Shown: positions 1 through 9,876, numbered from the stretch's first letter. The stretch is 37,867 bases of DNA from an uncultured bacterium (GCA_949293165.1 CASFCW010000010.1:1-37867); one strand, 5' to 3'. A program made the numbers and translations. The notes: generated by a model from the letters alone, not told the origin.

Positions 1-1044
1 GATGATGCCGGTCACGTCGGTGGTACGGAAGTAGAACTGAGGACGATAGTTGTTGAAGAAGGGGGTGTGACGGCCACCCTCGTCCTTGGACAGGACGTAC
101 ACCTGGCCGGTGAACTTGGTGTGGGGGTGGATGGAGCCGGGCTTACACAGAACCTGGCCACGCTCCACGTCGGTCTTGGCAATACCACGCAGCAGAGCGC
201 CCACGTTGTCGCCAGCCTCAGCGTAATCCAGGGTCTTGCGGAACATCTCCAGACCGGTCACGACGGTGGACTTCTTCTCATCGGACAGGCCGACGATCTC
301 CACGTTCTCGCCAGTCTTCACGACGCCACGCTCCACACGGCCGGTAGCAACGGTACCACGGCCGGAGATGGTGAACACGTCCTCAACGGGCATCAGGAAG
401 GGCAGGTCGTCGTTACGGGCAGGAGTGGGGATGTAGCTGTCGACAGCATCCATCAGCTCCTTGATGCAGGCATACTCGGGGGCGTTGGGGTCGTTGGACT
501 CGGAGATCAGGGCGTTCAGAGCGGAACCCTTGATGATGGGGATCTCGTCGCCGGGGAACTCGTACTTGTCCAGGGTCTCGCGGACCTCCATCTCCACCAG
601 CTCCAGCAGTTCCTCGTCGTCAACCTGATCGCACTTGTTCAGGAAGACCACGATGGCGGGCACGCCCACCTGGCGGGCCAGCAGGATGTGCTCCTTGGTC
701 TGAGCCATGGGGCCGTCGGTGGCGGCGATAACCAGGATAGCGCCGTCCATCTGGGCAGCACCGGTAATCATGTTCTTGATATAGTCGGCGTGGCCCGGGC
801 AGTCAACGTGAGCATAGTGACGAGCGTCAGTCTCATACTCAACGTGAGCGGTGTTGATGGTGATGCCGCGCTCCTTCTCCTCGGGAGCCTTATCGATGCT
901 GGCATAGTCCTCGAACTGAGCCTTGCCCTGCATAGCCAGGTACTTGGTGATGGCGGCGGTCAGAGTGGTCTTGCCGTGGTCAACGTGGCCAATGGTGCCG
1001 ATGTTGACATGGGGCTTGGTGCGTTCAAATTTCTGCTTAGCCAT
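1..1044 (-). CDS. tuf: Elongation factor Tu (3' end outside window)
   Basis: EF-Tu delivers aminoacyl-tRNA to the ribosomal A site as a GTPase in the cytoplasm. The reverse-strand frame opens with [19 protein letters not shown], followed by the G1 loop GHVDHGKTT, the switch II motif DCPGHADY and the G4 motif NKCD; domain 2 follows. There are 348 codons before the window edge, so about 50 residues of domain 3 are missing compared with the usual ~400. The ATG at 1042-1044 has a TAAGGAGG site nine bases upstream. It is the last visible gene of the str operon, but a separate promoter lies in the 133-base gap after fusA, so it is probably transcribed both with the operon and alone. Confidence 0.97.
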   Translation of the reverse strand, partial: MAKQKFERTKPHVNIGTIGHVDHGKTTLTAAITKYLAMQGKAQFEDYASIDKAPEEKERGITINTAHVEYETDARHYAHVDCPGHADYIKNMITGAAQMDGAILVIAATDGPMAQTKEHILLARQVGVPAIVVFLNKCDQVDDEELLELVEMEVRETLDKYEFPGDEIPIIKGSALNALISESNDPNAPEYACIKELMDAVDSYIPTPARNDDLPFLMPVEDVFTISGRGTVATGRVERGVVKTGENVEIVGLSDEKKSTVVTGLEMFRKTLDYAEAGDNVGALLRGIAKTDVERGQVLCKPGSIHPHTKFTGQVYVLSKDEGGRHTPFFNNYRPQFYFRTTDVTGII

Positions 1045-1110
1045 TTGAATTTCCTCCTTATGGTGCATTCCTGCATAAATTGAGAAACCGGGTGCTTGCA
1101 TATCGGGTTT

Positions 1111-1139
1111 ATTTTATCCTATTCCACCTGTAAATGCAA
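1111..1139 (-). promoter_or_regulatory. Putative tuf promoter
   Basis: On the minus strand TTGCAT (1134-1139) and TAAAAT (1111-1116) are separated by exactly 17 bases in the fusA-tuf gap. The -10 matches sigma-A at 5 of 6 positions; the -35 is weak (TTG conserved). A separate tuf promoter downstream of fusA is known in other Firmicutes. Confidence 0.6.
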
Positions 1140-1144
1140 GCCCC

Positions 1145-1165
1145 ATTTCCGTCTGTGACGGAAAT
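1145..1165 (-). other. Perfect 9-bp hairpin after fusA
   Basis: ATTTCCGTC (1145-1153) and GACGGAAAT (1157-1165) form a 9-bp stem with a 3-base loop, 12 bases after the fusA stop and just before the tuf -35. No U-tract follows in either direction, so it is more likely a partial pause, processing or mRNA-stability element than an intrinsic terminator. Confidence 0.5.
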
Positions 1166-1177
1166 CGCGCGAAAAAC

Positions 1178-3283
1178 TTAGTCCTGATTGCGTCCCCGCT
1201 CAGAGATGATCTTGTCGGCAATGCTCTTGGGGATCTCCACATAGCTGTGGGGCTCCATGGAATACTGGCCGCGGCCCTGAGTAGAGGAGCGCAGGTCGGT
1301 GGCGTAGCCAAACATGTTGGCCAGAGGCACCAGGGCGTCCACCTGCATGGCGCCGGCACGGCTCTCCTGGCCCTGGATCTGGCCGCGGCGGCTGTTCAGG
1401 TCGCCGATGACGTTGCCCAGGTACTCGTCGGGAACGATGACGGACACCTTCATCATGGGCTCCAGCAGGCAGGGAGAAGCCTTCTTGCAGGCCTCCTTGA
1501 AGGCCATGGAGCCGGCAATCTTAAAGGCCATCTCAGAGGAGTCCACCTCGTGGTAAGAACCGAAGGTCAGGTGGACCTTCACGTCAACCACGGGATAGCC
1601 GGCCAGCACGCCGGCCTGCATGGCGCCCTGAATACCGGCGTCGATGGCGGGGATATACTCCTTGGGGATGACGCCGCCGGTGATCTCGTTGATGAACTCG
1701 TAACCCTTGCCGGGCTCGTTGGGCTCAACGGTGATGCGGCAGTGGCCGTACTGGCCCTTACCGCCGGACTGGCGGGCATACTTGGTATCCTGCTCCACGG
1801 ACTTCTTGATGGTCTCCTTGTAGGCCACCTGAGGCGCACCCACGTTGGCTTCCACCTTGAACTCACGGAGCAGACGGTCGACGATGATCTCCAGATGGAG
1901 CTCACCCATACCGGCGATGATGGTCTGGCCGGTCTCCTCATCGGTGTAGGTCTTGAAGGTAGGATCTTCCTCGGCCAGCTTCACCAGAGCCAGGCCCATC
2001 TTCTCCTGGCCGGCCTTGGTCTTGGGCTCGATGGCCACGCGGATAACAGGCTCGGGGAACTCCATGGACTCCAGAATGATGGGGTGATCGGGGTCGCACA
2101 GGGTGTCGCCGGTGGTGGAGTTCTTCAGGCCCACCACGGCGGCGATGTCGCCGGCGTAGCAGCACTCAATGTCCTCACGATGGTTGGCGTGCATCTGCAG
2201 GATACGGCCGATGCGCTCTTTCTGGTTCTTGGTGGAGTTGAGCACGCTGGTGCCGGTATTCAGGATACCGGAGTACACGCGCACAAAGGACAGACGGCCC
2301 ACAAAGGGGTCGGTGGCAATCTTGAAGGCCAGGGCGGAGAGAGGCGCGTTGTCGTCGGCGTGGCGGCAGTCCTCCTCCTCCGTCTCAGGGTTGACACCCT
2401 GGATGGCGGGGATATCCAGAGGAGAGGGCATATAGTCCACGATGGCGTCCAGCAGCTTCTGCACACCCTTGTTGCGGTAAGAGGTACCGCACACCACGGG
2501 AACCATCTCGTTGTCGATGGTGCCCTTACGGATGGCGCGGCGGATCATATCCTGGGGAACATCCTGCTCCTCCAGCACCAGCATCATGATCTCCTCGTCG
2601 ATGTCGGCGCAGGCGTCCAGCAGCTTGGTGCGGTACTCCTGGGCCAGCTCCATCATATCCTCAGGGATGGGCTCAACGCGCATGTCCTTGCCCAGCTCGT
2701 CGTAGTAGATGTCAGCGTCCATCTCAACCAGGTCAATGATGCCCTTGAAGGTATCCTCGGAGCCGATGGGCAGCTGGATGGGCACAGCGTTGCACTTCAG
2801 ACGGTCATGGATCATGTCCAGCACGTGGTAGAAGTCGGCGCCCATAATGTCCATCTTGTTGACGTAGATCATGCGGGGCACGCGGTAGTTATCCGCCTGG
2901 CGCCACACAGTCTCAGACTGGGGCTCCACGCCGCCCTTGGCGCACATGACGGTAACGGAGCCGTCCAGCACGCGCAGAGAACGCTCCACCTCCACGGTGA
3001 AATCCACGTGGCCCGGGGTGTCGATGATGTTCAGACGGGTCTGGGGGAACTGGTTCTTGGTTCCCTGCCAGTAGCAGGTGGTGGCAGCGGAGGTGATGGT
3101 GATACCGCGCTCCTGCTCCTGCACCATCCAGTCCATGGTGGCGTTGCCCTCATGGGTCTCACCGATCTTGTAGTTCACGCCGGTGTAGTAGAGGATACGC
3201 TCAGTGGTGGTGGTCTTGCCGGCGTCGATGTGCGCCATGATACCGATGTTTCTGGTATTCTCTAAGGTAACTTTTCTAGGCAT
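1178..3283 (-). CDS. fusA: Elongation factor G
   Basis: EF-G is the translocation GTPase that moves tRNA and mRNA through the ribosome and helps recycle it. The 701-residue length is normal. The start [20 protein letters not shown] is followed by the G1 loop AHIDAGKTT, the switch II region DTPGHVDF, the G4 motif NKMD and the domain IV/V region ending near [12 protein letters not shown]. The ATG at 3281-3283 has AAGGAGA upstream. It follows rpsG by only 20 bases, so the two are cotranscribed, in the classical S12-S7-EF-G-EF-Tu order. Confidence 0.98.
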   Translation of the reverse strand: MPRKVTLENTRNIGIMAHIDAGKTTTTERILYYTGVNYKIGETHEGNATMDWMVQEQERGITITSAATTCYWQGTKNQFPQTRLNIIDTPGHVDFTVEVERSLRVLDGSVTVMCAKGGVEPQSETVWRQADNYRVPRMIYVNKMDIMGADFYHVLDMIHDRLKCNAVPIQLPIGSEDTFKGIIDLVEMDADIYYDELGKDMRVEPIPEDMMELAQEYRTKLLDACADIDEEIMMLVLEEQDVPQDMIRRAIRKGTIDNEMVPVVCGTSYRNKGVQKLLDAIVDYMPSPLDIPAIQGVNPETEEEDCRHADDNAPLSALAFKIATDPFVGRLSFVRVYSGILNTGTSVLNSTKNQKERIGRILQMHANHREDIECCYAGDIAAVVGLKNSTTGDTLCDPDHPIILESMEFPEPVIRVAIEPKTKAGQEKMGLALVKLAEEDPTFKTYTDEETGQTIIAGMGELHLEIIVDRLLREFKVEANVGAPQVAYKETIKKSVEQDTKYARQSGGKGQYGHCRITVEPNEPGKGYEFINEITGGVIPKEYIPAIDAGIQGAMQAGVLAGYPVVDVKVHLTFGSYHEVDSSEMAFKIAGSMAFKEACKKASPCLLEPMMKVSVIVPDEYLGNVIGDLNSRRGQIQGQESRAGAMQVDALVPLANMFGYATDLRSSTQGRGQYSMEPHSYVEIPKSIADKIISERGRNQD

Positions 3284-3303
3284 ACTGCACGTCTCCTTTT
3301 AAA

Positions 3304-3774
3304 TTACCAGCGGTAATGAGCGAACGCCTTGTTGGACTCGGCCATCTTGTGGGTGTCCTCGCGCTTCTTCACGGCGCCACCCAGGTTGTTGGCGGCATCC
3401 ATGATCTCACCGGCCAGACGCTCCTTCATGGTCTTTTCACCACGGCTGCGGGCGTAGCTGGTCAGCCAGCGCAGACCCAGGGTCTGACGCCGCTCGGGAC
3501 GGACCTCGATAGGCACCTGATAGGTGGCGCCGCCCACACGGCGGGCCTTAACCTCCAGGGAGGGCATGATGTTCTCAAGGGCCTGGGTGTAAACCTCCAT
3601 GGGCTCCTTGCCAGTCTTCTCCTTGATGATGTCGAAGGCGCCGTAGACCACCTTCTGAGCCACGCCCTTCTTGCCATCCAGCATGATGCTGTTGGTAAGC
3701 TTGGTAACCAAAACGGAGTTATACAGCGGATCGGGCAGAACCTCCCGCTTGGGTACATTTCCTCTTCTGGGCAC
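3304..3774 (-). CDS. rpsG: 30S ribosomal protein S7
   Basis: S7 is a primary 16S rRNA-binding protein that nucleates assembly of the 30S head near the decoding site. I place the start at a GTG (3772-3774), giving [19 protein letters not shown] after the initiator and 156 residues, the family norm. The open frame continues 12 codons upstream, but those codons read AAG AAG GAG GGA, which is the Shine-Dalgarno sequence itself, so the longer form is not credible. The protein ends with the usual [16 protein letters not shown]. The 208-base gap to rpsL is unusually long and structured; in proteobacteria S7 represses its own operon by binding the rpsL-rpsG gap. Confidence 0.97.
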   Translation of the reverse strand: MPRRGNVPKREVLPDPLYNSVLVTKLTNSIMLDGKKGVAQKVVYGAFDIIKEKTGKEPMEVYTQALENIMPSLEVKARRVGGATYQVPIEVRPERRQTLGLRWLTSYARSRGEKTMKERLAGEIMDAANNLGGAVKKREDTHKMAESNKAFAHYRW

Positions 3775-3982
3775 TTTGCTTCCCTCCTTCTTAATATAAT
3801 TAGAAATCATAGGTACTCAAACTGCGGAGCAGTTTGTGTAATGCCTGTCCGAGGTCTACCCATATATCTATGGAATAAACGCTCGGCAAGGCCCATTGCC
3901 TTGCACAAACGCACAATGCAATTCAAATCCGGATTAACCGGAGGATACGCCGCATTTCTCAGCGGCTGCCGGGACAAAAGTC
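3775..3982 (-). promoter_or_regulatory. Structured rpsL-rpsG intergenic RNA, candidate cis-regulator
   Basis: This 208-base untranslated stretch lies inside the str operon. It contains four inverted repeats: CAAACTGC/GCAGTTTG (3818-3825, 3829-3836; 8 bp, 3-base loop), GCAAGGC/GCCTTGC (3886-3892, 3898-3904), CCATA/TATGG (3860-3864, 3869-3873) and TCCGG/CCGGA (3928-3932, 3938-3942). None is followed by a U-tract. An S7- or S12-responsive leader is an inference; the repeats are directly visible. Confidence 0.5.
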
Positions 3983-4405
3983 TTACTTCTTGCCGGCCTT
4001 GGGACGCTTGGCGCCGTACTTGGAGCGAGACTGCATCCGGCCGTTGACGCCCTGGGTATCCAGAGTGCCGCGGATGATGTGGTAACGCACACCGGGGAGG
4101 TCCTTAACACGGCCGCCGCGGATCATCACCACGGAGTGCTCCTGCAGGTTGTGGCCGACACCGGGAATGTAGGCGGTGACCTCGTAGCCGTTGGTCAGGC
4201 GCACACGAGCGATCTTACGCAGAGCGGAGTTAGGCTTCTTAGGGGTAGAAGTACGAACCGCGGTGCAGACACCTCTCTTCTGGGGAGAAGGCAGATCGGT
4301 CTGACGATTCTTCAGGGTGTTCAGGCCGTGCTGGAGGGCGGGAGAAGTGGACTTGTAGGTCACCTGCTCACGGCCCTTGCGGACCAGCTGATTAAAAGTA
4401 GGCAT
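3983..4405 (-). CDS. rpsL: 30S ribosomal protein S12
   Basis: S12 sits at the 30S decoding centre and controls accuracy. The 140-residue length matches Gram-positive S12 proteins, which carry an N-terminal insertion (here about residues 24-43) compared with the 124-residue E. coli protein. The decoding loop [11 protein letters not shown] and the [10 protein letters not shown] loop are intact; the lysine whose changes give streptomycin resistance is the wild-type residue. The ATG at 4403-4405 is preceded by GAAAGGAGG. A 92-base AT-rich gap separates it from rplGB. Confidence 0.98.
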   Translation of the reverse strand: MPTFNQLVRKGREQVTYKSTSPALQHGLNTLKNRQTDLPSPQKRGVCTAVRTSTPKKPNSALRKIARVRLTNGYEVTAYIPGVGHNLQEHSVVMIRGGRVKDLPGVRYHIIRGTLDTQGVNGRMQSRSKYGAKRPKAGKK

Positions 4406-4497
4406 GATTTTCCTCCTTTCTCATGGGTTGCCCCTGTGGGGCATGGTATTTATTTTAACAAAATAAGTCAGCCTTATTCTGCTAAAATCAAAAAAAA
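4406..4497 (-). other. AT-rich rplGB-rpsL spacer with two hairpins
   Basis: The spacer holds TTATTTT/AAAATAA (4450-4456, 4460-4466) and TGCCCC/GGGGCA (4429-4434, 4438-4443), the latter ending about ten bases before the rpsL ribosome binding site. Its AT-richness contrasts with the surrounding genes. I found no convincing -35/-10 pair in it. Confidence 0.4.
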
Positions 4498-4737
4498 TTA
4501 AAGAATGGCGGCAATGGCAGCCCCAATGGCGATGCCGCAGGCCTCGCCCAGCTGCTTCATGCTGTCCGCCTGTTCCAGGCGCACGCCGGTGCGAACCGCC
4601 TCCTGTACCAGGGGCTGGAGAACCCGGGGGTCGGCGTCCTTGGCGATAAAGATTTTCTTGGCCCGTCCGTCCCGCAGGGCACGGCGGGTCTGCTTGGCCC
4701 CCACCACTTTGTGGGCCTGCTTCAGCTCATCCAGCAT
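4498..4737 (-). CDS. rplGB: L7Ae/L30e-family ribosomal protein (YbxF type)
   Basis: This 79-residue protein belongs to the L7Ae/L30e kink-turn RNA-binding family. It has the family pattern of an N-terminal basic helix (KVVGAKQTRRALRDGRAKKI), a central FIAKDADPRV strand-turn, and a hydrophobic Gly/Ala-rich tail (GIAIGAAIAAIL). In Bacillus the homologue ybxF lies between rpoC and rpsL; here it is the first gene of the str operon. The ATG at 4735-4737 has GAGGAGGG eight bases upstream. Its ribosomal role is dispensable and poorly understood in B. subtilis, where it binds kink-turn RNA. Confidence 0.9.
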   Translation of the reverse strand: MLDELKQAHKVVGAKQTRRALRDGRAKKIFIAKDADPRVLQPLVQEAVRTGVRLEQADSMKQLGEACGIAIGAAIAAIL

Positions 4738-4754
4738 CTCGGTGCCCTCCTCTC

Positions 4755-4800
4755 CCCTGGCATCCAGGGTTGTTTCATCGGGTAAAAGGGACTCTGTCCC
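4755..4800 (-). other. str operon leader hairpins
   Basis: The roughly 75-base leader before rplGB contains GGGAC/GTCCC (4788-4792, 4796-4800) and CCCTGG/CCAGGG (4755-4760, 4764-4769). The second ends directly at the GAGAGGAGGG ribosome binding site, so it may modulate access to it. I could not identify a kink-turn, which would be the expected autoregulatory site of an L7Ae-type protein. Confidence 0.4.
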
Positions 4801-4818
4801 CTACCACCGCAATTTGAA

Positions 4819-4847
4819 ATTATAGCATAGGGTAAATTCCCCGTCAA
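4819..4847 (-). promoter_or_regulatory. str operon promoter (extended -10)
   Basis: TTGACG (4842-4847) and TATAAT (4819-4824) lie 17 bases apart on the minus strand, and TGC immediately precedes the -10, making an extended -10. This is a near-consensus sigma-A promoter, fitting a heavily expressed ribosomal operon; transcription should start near 4812. Confidence 0.88.
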
Positions 4848-4902
4848 TAGGAAATTCTGTGGGAAGGACCGCTATTTTTCCCGCTTCCCCTCTCTGTTTC
4901 CG

Positions 4903-4943
4903 CCAGTTCCCCGGATGATCCGCCCCGTCGCCGGGCAAACTGG
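4903..4943 (+). other. Hairpin in ferredoxin 5' region
   Basis: CCAGTT (4903-4908) pairs with AACTGG (4938-4943) and CCCGG (4910-4914) with CCGGG (4931-4935), giving an interrupted 11-bp hairpin that ends about 13 bases before the ferredoxin ribosome binding site. There is no U-tract. I found no clear promoter for the ferredoxin. Confidence 0.4.
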
Positions 4944-4972
4944 TTACCACCCGTGAAAGGAGGGGATGACTG

Positions 4973-5161
4973 TTGAAGGTTCATGTCAACGAGGCCTGCG
5001 TGGGCTGCGCCCTGTGCACCTGCATGTGTTCCGGCGTCTTTTTGATGACGGAGGAGGGGGTAGCCGCCGCCCGGGATGAGATTTACCCCGACCAGGAGGG
5101 CCTGGTGCGGGAGGCGGCGGAAAGCTGCCCCGTCCACGCCATCGTGGTGGAGGAAGGGTAA
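4973..5161 (+). CDS. Monocluster [4Fe-4S] ferredoxin
   Basis: A 62-residue electron carrier for anaerobic redox reactions. The cluster ligands are C9, C12 and C15 (CxxCxxC) plus C52 in a C-P motif near the C terminus, the arrangement of single-[4Fe-4S] Thermotoga-type ferredoxins rather than clostridial 2[4Fe-4S] ones. Two further cysteines, C17 and C19, are extra. The start is a TTG at 4973 with AGGAGG nine bases upstream; an ATG at 4966 is in another frame and does not give a ferredoxin. It is divergent from the str operon and convergent with ftsZ, so it appears to be a one-gene unit. The redox partner is not evident from the neighbours. Confidence 0.9.
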   Translation: MKVHVNEACVGCALCTCMCSGVFLMTEEGVAAARDEIYPDQEGLVREAAESCPVHAIVVEEG

Positions 5162-5173
5162 CCCCAAACATCA

Positions 5174-5204
5174 GAGGCCCCGGGCCAATTTGGTCCGGGG
5201 CCTC
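5174..5204. terminator. Hairpin between convergent ferredoxin and ftsZ
   Basis: A 13-bp GC-rich stem with one G-T pair (5174-5186 with 5192-5204) and an AATTT loop lies between the two convergent stop codons. Neither side has a strong U-tract, so termination by this hairpin is likely from position but not textbook. Confidence 0.6.
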
Positions 5205-5228
5205 AAAACGTATATCCTTCCCTGCGGG

Positions 5229-6392
<1,164 letters not shown>

Positions 6393-6470
6393 AGCAGCTC
6401 CTCCTAAATGTAAAATCCACACGCCCCGGCGGGTACGCCAGGGAGAGACACTTTTTCTATAGTTAGGTTC

Positions 6471-6499
6471 ATTGTAGCTCTCTTTCCCAGGCAGGTCAA
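6471..6499 (-). promoter_or_regulatory. ftsZ promoter
   Basis: TTGACC (6494-6499) and TACAAT (6471-6476) are 17 bases apart on the minus strand in the divIB-ftsZ gap. Both boxes match sigma-A at 5 of 6 positions. This lets FtsZ be made independently of the upstream cell-wall genes. Confidence 0.82.
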
Positions 6500-6525
6500 G
6501 AGAAAATGCCGGAAAAGGATGTTTT

Positions 6526-7386
6526 TTATTCACCGTCTGCATGGAAAATAGCGTCAAAATTACTCTGGGTCAGGTCCATGGTTCCTGTGACCTGCTCCCC
6601 CCTGGTGTGGATGGTATCATCCACCGCCGCCGCCATCAGACGGACCAGCCGGGTCATGTCCTCCTGCAGCGGCAGCTTCACCAGGAAATTCCCCCGGTAA
6701 CGCAGCTCAATCCAGGTGGCGTGGGTCAAATCCACAGAGGAGACCTGATCCATCATCCCCTCCTCCCGGAGCACGCCCAGCAGCTTCACCAAATGGGTCA
6801 TGCGGTCCGTCTGGCTCTGGGGCACCGCCATATCCGTCCCGGCCTGGGGCGACAGGATGGTCAGCCCGGTTACGGAGATGCCGCCGGACTGCTCCCCCGC
6901 CTGCTCCAGCAGCCGCCCGGTCTCGCTGATGAGCCAAGGCACATCGGTCCGGACGCCGGACTGCTCCTCCCGGTCAGCTTCCTCCCCTTCACCGGGCTCC
7001 GCCTCCTGAAGCTGGGGCGTGGGGTCGTTGTATACCTCCACCCGGGCCACCGCCTCCCATTCCTCCACAGCGAAGGTCAGGGTGCTGGGCAGCCCACGGT
7101 GGATTTCAATGGTGCCGATGTAGGGCAGCTGCTGGCGGATGGTCTCCTCAATCTGATACTTGTTGATCCAAAACAGGTTATCCCCCAGCTCCACCCCGGA
7201 GGCGGCAATCACCTCCTCCTGGGTGTAGCGCTGGTTCCCGGTCACGGCCAGCGTCTCCACCTGAAAAAACACCGTGGCGCCAATGGTGGCCGCGGCCACC
7301 AGCGCACCCACGGCCAGCAGCTTAAACAGCCCGCTGAGCCGGCTGCGCCTCCGCTTCCGTTTTCGGTTCCTTCGTGCCGACGCCAT
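6526..7386 (-). CDS. divIB: Cell division protein DivIB/FtsQ
   Basis: DivIB is a bitopic divisome protein that, with FtsL and DivIC, activates septal peptidoglycan synthesis. I start at ATG 7384-7386 ([17 protein letters not shown]), with AGGAGAG upstream, giving 286 residues; the open frame extends 22 codons further. A very basic cytoplasmic N terminus (residues 4-16) precedes one membrane helix (about 20-43), then the POTRA domain ([18 protein letters not shown] onward) and the FtsQ/DivIB beta domain. An acidic Glu-rich segment (near [16 protein letters not shown]) interrupts the beta domain. Its first 65 bases overlap the end of murA in another frame, so translation may be coupled. Confidence 0.93.
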   Translation of the reverse strand: MASARRNRKRKRRRSRLSGLFKLLAVGALVAAATIGATVFFQVETLAVTGNQRYTQEEVIAASGVELGDNLFWINKYQIEETIRQQLPYIGTIEIHRGLPSTLTFAVEEWEAVARVEVYNDPTPQLQEAEPGEGEEADREEQSGVRTDVPWLISETGRLLEQAGEQSGGISVTGLTILSPQAGTDMAVPQSQTDRMTHLVKLLGVLREEGMMDQVSSVDLTHATWIELRYRGNFLVKLPLQEDMTRLVRLMAAAVDDTIHTRGEQVTGTMDLTQSNFDAIFHADGE

Positions 7387-8677
7387 AGGTTCTCTCCTGT
7401 CCTTTCCGTAAAAGCTCCGGGGCCTCTCCCACCAGCCGGACCTCCGCCCCAAGCCGGGACAGGTCCCCCTGTATGTCCTGATAGCCCCGCTGAATGTACC
7501 CCAAGCCGCCGATCCGGCTGGTCCCCTCCGCCGCCAGGGCGGCCACAGCCAGCGCTGCCCCGCCCCGCAGGTCGGTGCTGCACACCGGCGCGGCGTGGAG
7601 GGGGCGGCCGGTCACCACGGCCACCCGCCCGGCCAGGCGGATGTCCGCCCCCATGCGGGCCAGCTCATCCACGTGGCGGTACCGGTTGTCAAAGAGGTTT
7701 TCCTCCATCATGGTGGTGCCCTGCCCCGCCGCCAGCGCCGCCATCAGCAGGGGCTGGGCGTCTGTGGGAAACCCGGGGTAGGGCGCGGTCCGCACGGCCC
7801 GCAGGCAGCCGAAGGGAGGGCGGCAGGCCAGGCCGATGCTCCGCCGCCCGGCGCGGATGCGGCATCCGCCCTCCTCCAGGCAGCTGAGCACCGCTGTCAG
7901 GCTGCCCGGCTCCACCGCCGTCAGCCGGATCTCGCCCCCCGCCGCCGCAGCAGCGCACAGATAGGTGGCCGCCGCGATCCGGTCGCTCATCACGGTGTAT
8001 TCCGCCGGATGCAGCGGCCGCCCGCCCCGTATCTGAATCACAGAGCCGCCGGCGCCCCGGACCTCCCCGCCCATGCGGTTGAGCAGTTTTTGCAGATCCA
8101 CAATCTCCGGCTCCCGGGCAGCTCCCACCAGGGTGGTGACGCCCCGGGCTCCGCAGGCGGCCAGCATCACATTTTCCGTGGCGCCCACGCTGGGCGTGGG
8201 CAAGCAGACCGTGCGCCCCCGCAGGCCCGCCCCTACATCGGCGATCAGCAGGCCCTGCTCCTCCCGGATCTCCGCCCCCAGGCTTCGCAGGGCGGCCAGA
8301 TGCAGGTCGATGGGCCTGGGCCCCAGCTGGCACCCGCCTGGATAGGACAGCTCCGCCTGGCCCAGCCGGCCCAGCAGAGCCCCCAGAAAGAGCACGGAGG
8401 AGCGCATCTCCTCCATCAGCCGCCTGGAGACGGAGGCCCCCGTCAACACGGCGGCGTCCACCGTCACAGTGTCCCCCTCCTGGCGGACGGAGCAGCCCAG
8501 CTCCCGCAGGATCTCTAAGGTGGCGGCCACATCGCTGAGATGGGGGCAGTTGTGGATCACGCTTTCCCCGGGGGCCAGCAAAACCGCCGTCAAAATGGGC
8601 AGTACGCTGTTTTTCGCCCCCTGAACAGGCAGCTCCCCCCGCAGGGGGCGGCCGCCCGTTATTTCCAATTGATACAT
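7322..8677 (-). CDS. murA: UDP-N-acetylglucosamine 1-carboxyvinyltransferase
   Basis: MurA transfers enolpyruvate from PEP to UDP-GlcNAc, the first committed step of peptidoglycan synthesis, in the cytoplasm. The 451-residue protein has the substrate lysine K22 (GAKNS), the catalytic cysteine C116 in the loop PGGCQLGPRP, and the conserved aspartate in FPTDAQP. The cysteine, rather than aspartate, predicts sensitivity to fosfomycin-type inactivation. The ATG 8675-8677 has GGAGG eight bases upstream. The C terminus extends about 30 residues past the usual end ([18 protein letters not shown]) and runs into divIB. It sits where many Firmicutes carry murB. Confidence 0.96.
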   Translation of the reverse strand: MYQLEITGGRPLRGELPVQGAKNSVLPILTAVLLAPGESVIHNCPHLSDVAATLEILRELGCSVRQEGDTVTVDAAVLTGASVSRRLMEEMRSSVLFLGALLGRLGQAELSYPGGCQLGPRPIDLHLAALRSLGAEIREEQGLLIADVGAGLRGRTVCLPTPSVGATENVMLAACGARGVTTLVGAAREPEIVDLQKLLNRMGGEVRGAGGSVIQIRGGRPLHPAEYTVMSDRIAAATYLCAAAAAGGEIRLTAVEPGSLTAVLSCLEEGGCRIRAGRRSIGLACRPPFGCLRAVRTAPYPGFPTDAQPLLMAALAAGQGTTMMEENLFDNRYRHVDELARMGADIRLAGRVAVVTGRPLHAAPVCSTDLRGGAALAVAALAAEGTSRIGGLGYIQRGYQDIQGDLSRLGAEVRLVGEAPELLRKGQERTYGVGTKEPKTEAEAQPAQRAV

Positions 8678-8757
8678 AGGATCGCCTCCAATCCCGTTGG
8701 ATTCAGGCCATCCTATGCCGAATCATCCTCCCTGGGCACCAAAACGGGCCCGCCCTG

Positions 8758-9876
8758 TCAGGGCAGCAGCTCCCGCAGGGTCTGATAGATCTTTTCCCCC
8801 GCGTCCGGCACCGCCACGGCGGTGATGGCGCGGATCATGGCGTCCCGGCGCCGGGCGTCGCGCAGCAGCTCCGCGGCCTGCTGGTACAGGGCCTGCCCGC
8901 TGCAATCGGGCTCCAGCATCAGCACCGCCGCCCCCTGATCTGCCAGCACCCGGGCGTTCTTTTCCTGGTGGTTGGCCGTGACATTGGGGGAGGGCACCAG
9001 AATGGAGGGCTTGGCAATGGCGGTCAGCTCCGAAATGGTGGACGCGCCCGCCCGGCAGATCACCAGGTCAGCAGCGGCCATCACCAGGGGCATGTCGTAG
9101 ATGTACTCCCGCACCTCTACGCCGTTTTCCTCCAGGTGCAGCCCCCGGCGGAGGATCTCCTCCTGCATCCAGGCATAATCCCGCCCCGCCCCGTGGATGT
9201 GGTGGAAGGGGCCGTCCTGCAAGCACTCCTGCTCCATCAGGTCCAGGGTGTACCTGTTCATCACCCGGGCCCCCAGGGACCCCCAATAGGTCAGCAGCAG
9301 GGGCCGGTCATCGGTCAGCCCCAGCTTCTCCCGGGCCTGCTGGCGGGTGTAGTCGAAAAACGCGCCCCGCACCGGGGTTCCGGTCACCACCACCCGTTCC
9401 GGGTGGTCGTAGTGGCTGCGGCTCTCCTCAAAGCCCACCATCACCCGATCCACCACCTTGGAAAGGGCCTTGGTGGTCACGCCGGGAACCGCGTTTGCCT
9501 CATGCACGGCGGTGGGGATGCCACGCCTGGCCGCCTCATTGACCACAGGGTAGGAGGCGTAGCCGCCGGTGCCCACCACCAGGTCGGGCTGGAAGCTGTC
9601 CAAAATCCGGCGGGCCTGGCCCTTGGAGCGCTGCATGTTCCACAGGGTGCCCAAATTGTGGGCGATATCGGCGGGGGCCAGAGAACGGTGGAAATTGGTA
9701 ATGGTCACCGTCTCAATCTGATACCCCTCCTTGGGCACCAGCCGGGTCTCCATGCCGCCGTCCGCCCCCACAAATAGGACCCGGCAGCCGGGGTGCCGCT
9801 GCTGAAAAATGCGGGCCAGGGCCACGGCGGGGTTCACGTGTCCGGCGGTACCGCCGCAGGTAAACAGGATATTCAT
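8758..9876 (-). CDS. murG: UDP-GlcNAc--lipid I GlcNAc transferase MurG
   Basis: MurG adds GlcNAc from UDP-GlcNAc to undecaprenyl-PP-MurNAc-pentapeptide (lipid I), making lipid II at the inner face of the membrane. The 372 residues begin MNILFTCGGTAGHVNPAVAL, with the family's GGTGGH-like glycine loop here written GGTAGH; the second half has the donor-site region CRAGASTISELTAI and PSILVPSPNVTANHQEKNA. The ATG at 9874-9876 has GAGGTGG upstream. It follows ftsW by 27 bases in the same operon, so flippase/polymerase and lipid II synthase are made together. Substitution of the third glycine in the first loop is unusual but conservative. Confidence 0.97.
   Translation of the reverse strand: MNILFTCGGTAGHVNPAVALARIFQQRHPGCRVLFVGADGGMETRLVPKEGYQIETVTITNFHRSLAPADIAHNLGTLWNMQRSKGQARRILDSFQPDLVVGTGGYASYPVVNEAARRGIPTAVHEANAVPGVTTKALSKVVDRVMVGFEESRSHYDHPERVVVTGTPVRGAFFDYTRQQAREKLGLTDDRPLLLTYWGSLGARVMNRYTLDLMEQECLQDGPFHHIHGAGRDYAWMQEEILRRGLHLEENGVEVREYIYDMPLVMAAADLVICRAGASTISELTAIAKPSILVPSPNVTANHQEKNARVLADQGAAVLMLEPDCSGQALYQQAAELLRDARRRDAMIRAITAVAVPDAGEKIYQTLRELLP

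Noticed and set aside
67..1083. 338-codon open frame opposite tuf
   Set aside because: Antisense shadow; the minus strand encodes unmistakable EF-Tu.
1247..3265. 672-codon open frame opposite fusA
   Set aside because: Antisense shadow of EF-G with the same Gly/His/Leu/Val composition and no ribosome binding site.
4738..4812. Kink-turn for L7Ae-type autoregulation in the str leader
   Set aside because: The leader has two short hairpins, but I could not find a 3-base bulge next to tandem G-A pairs.
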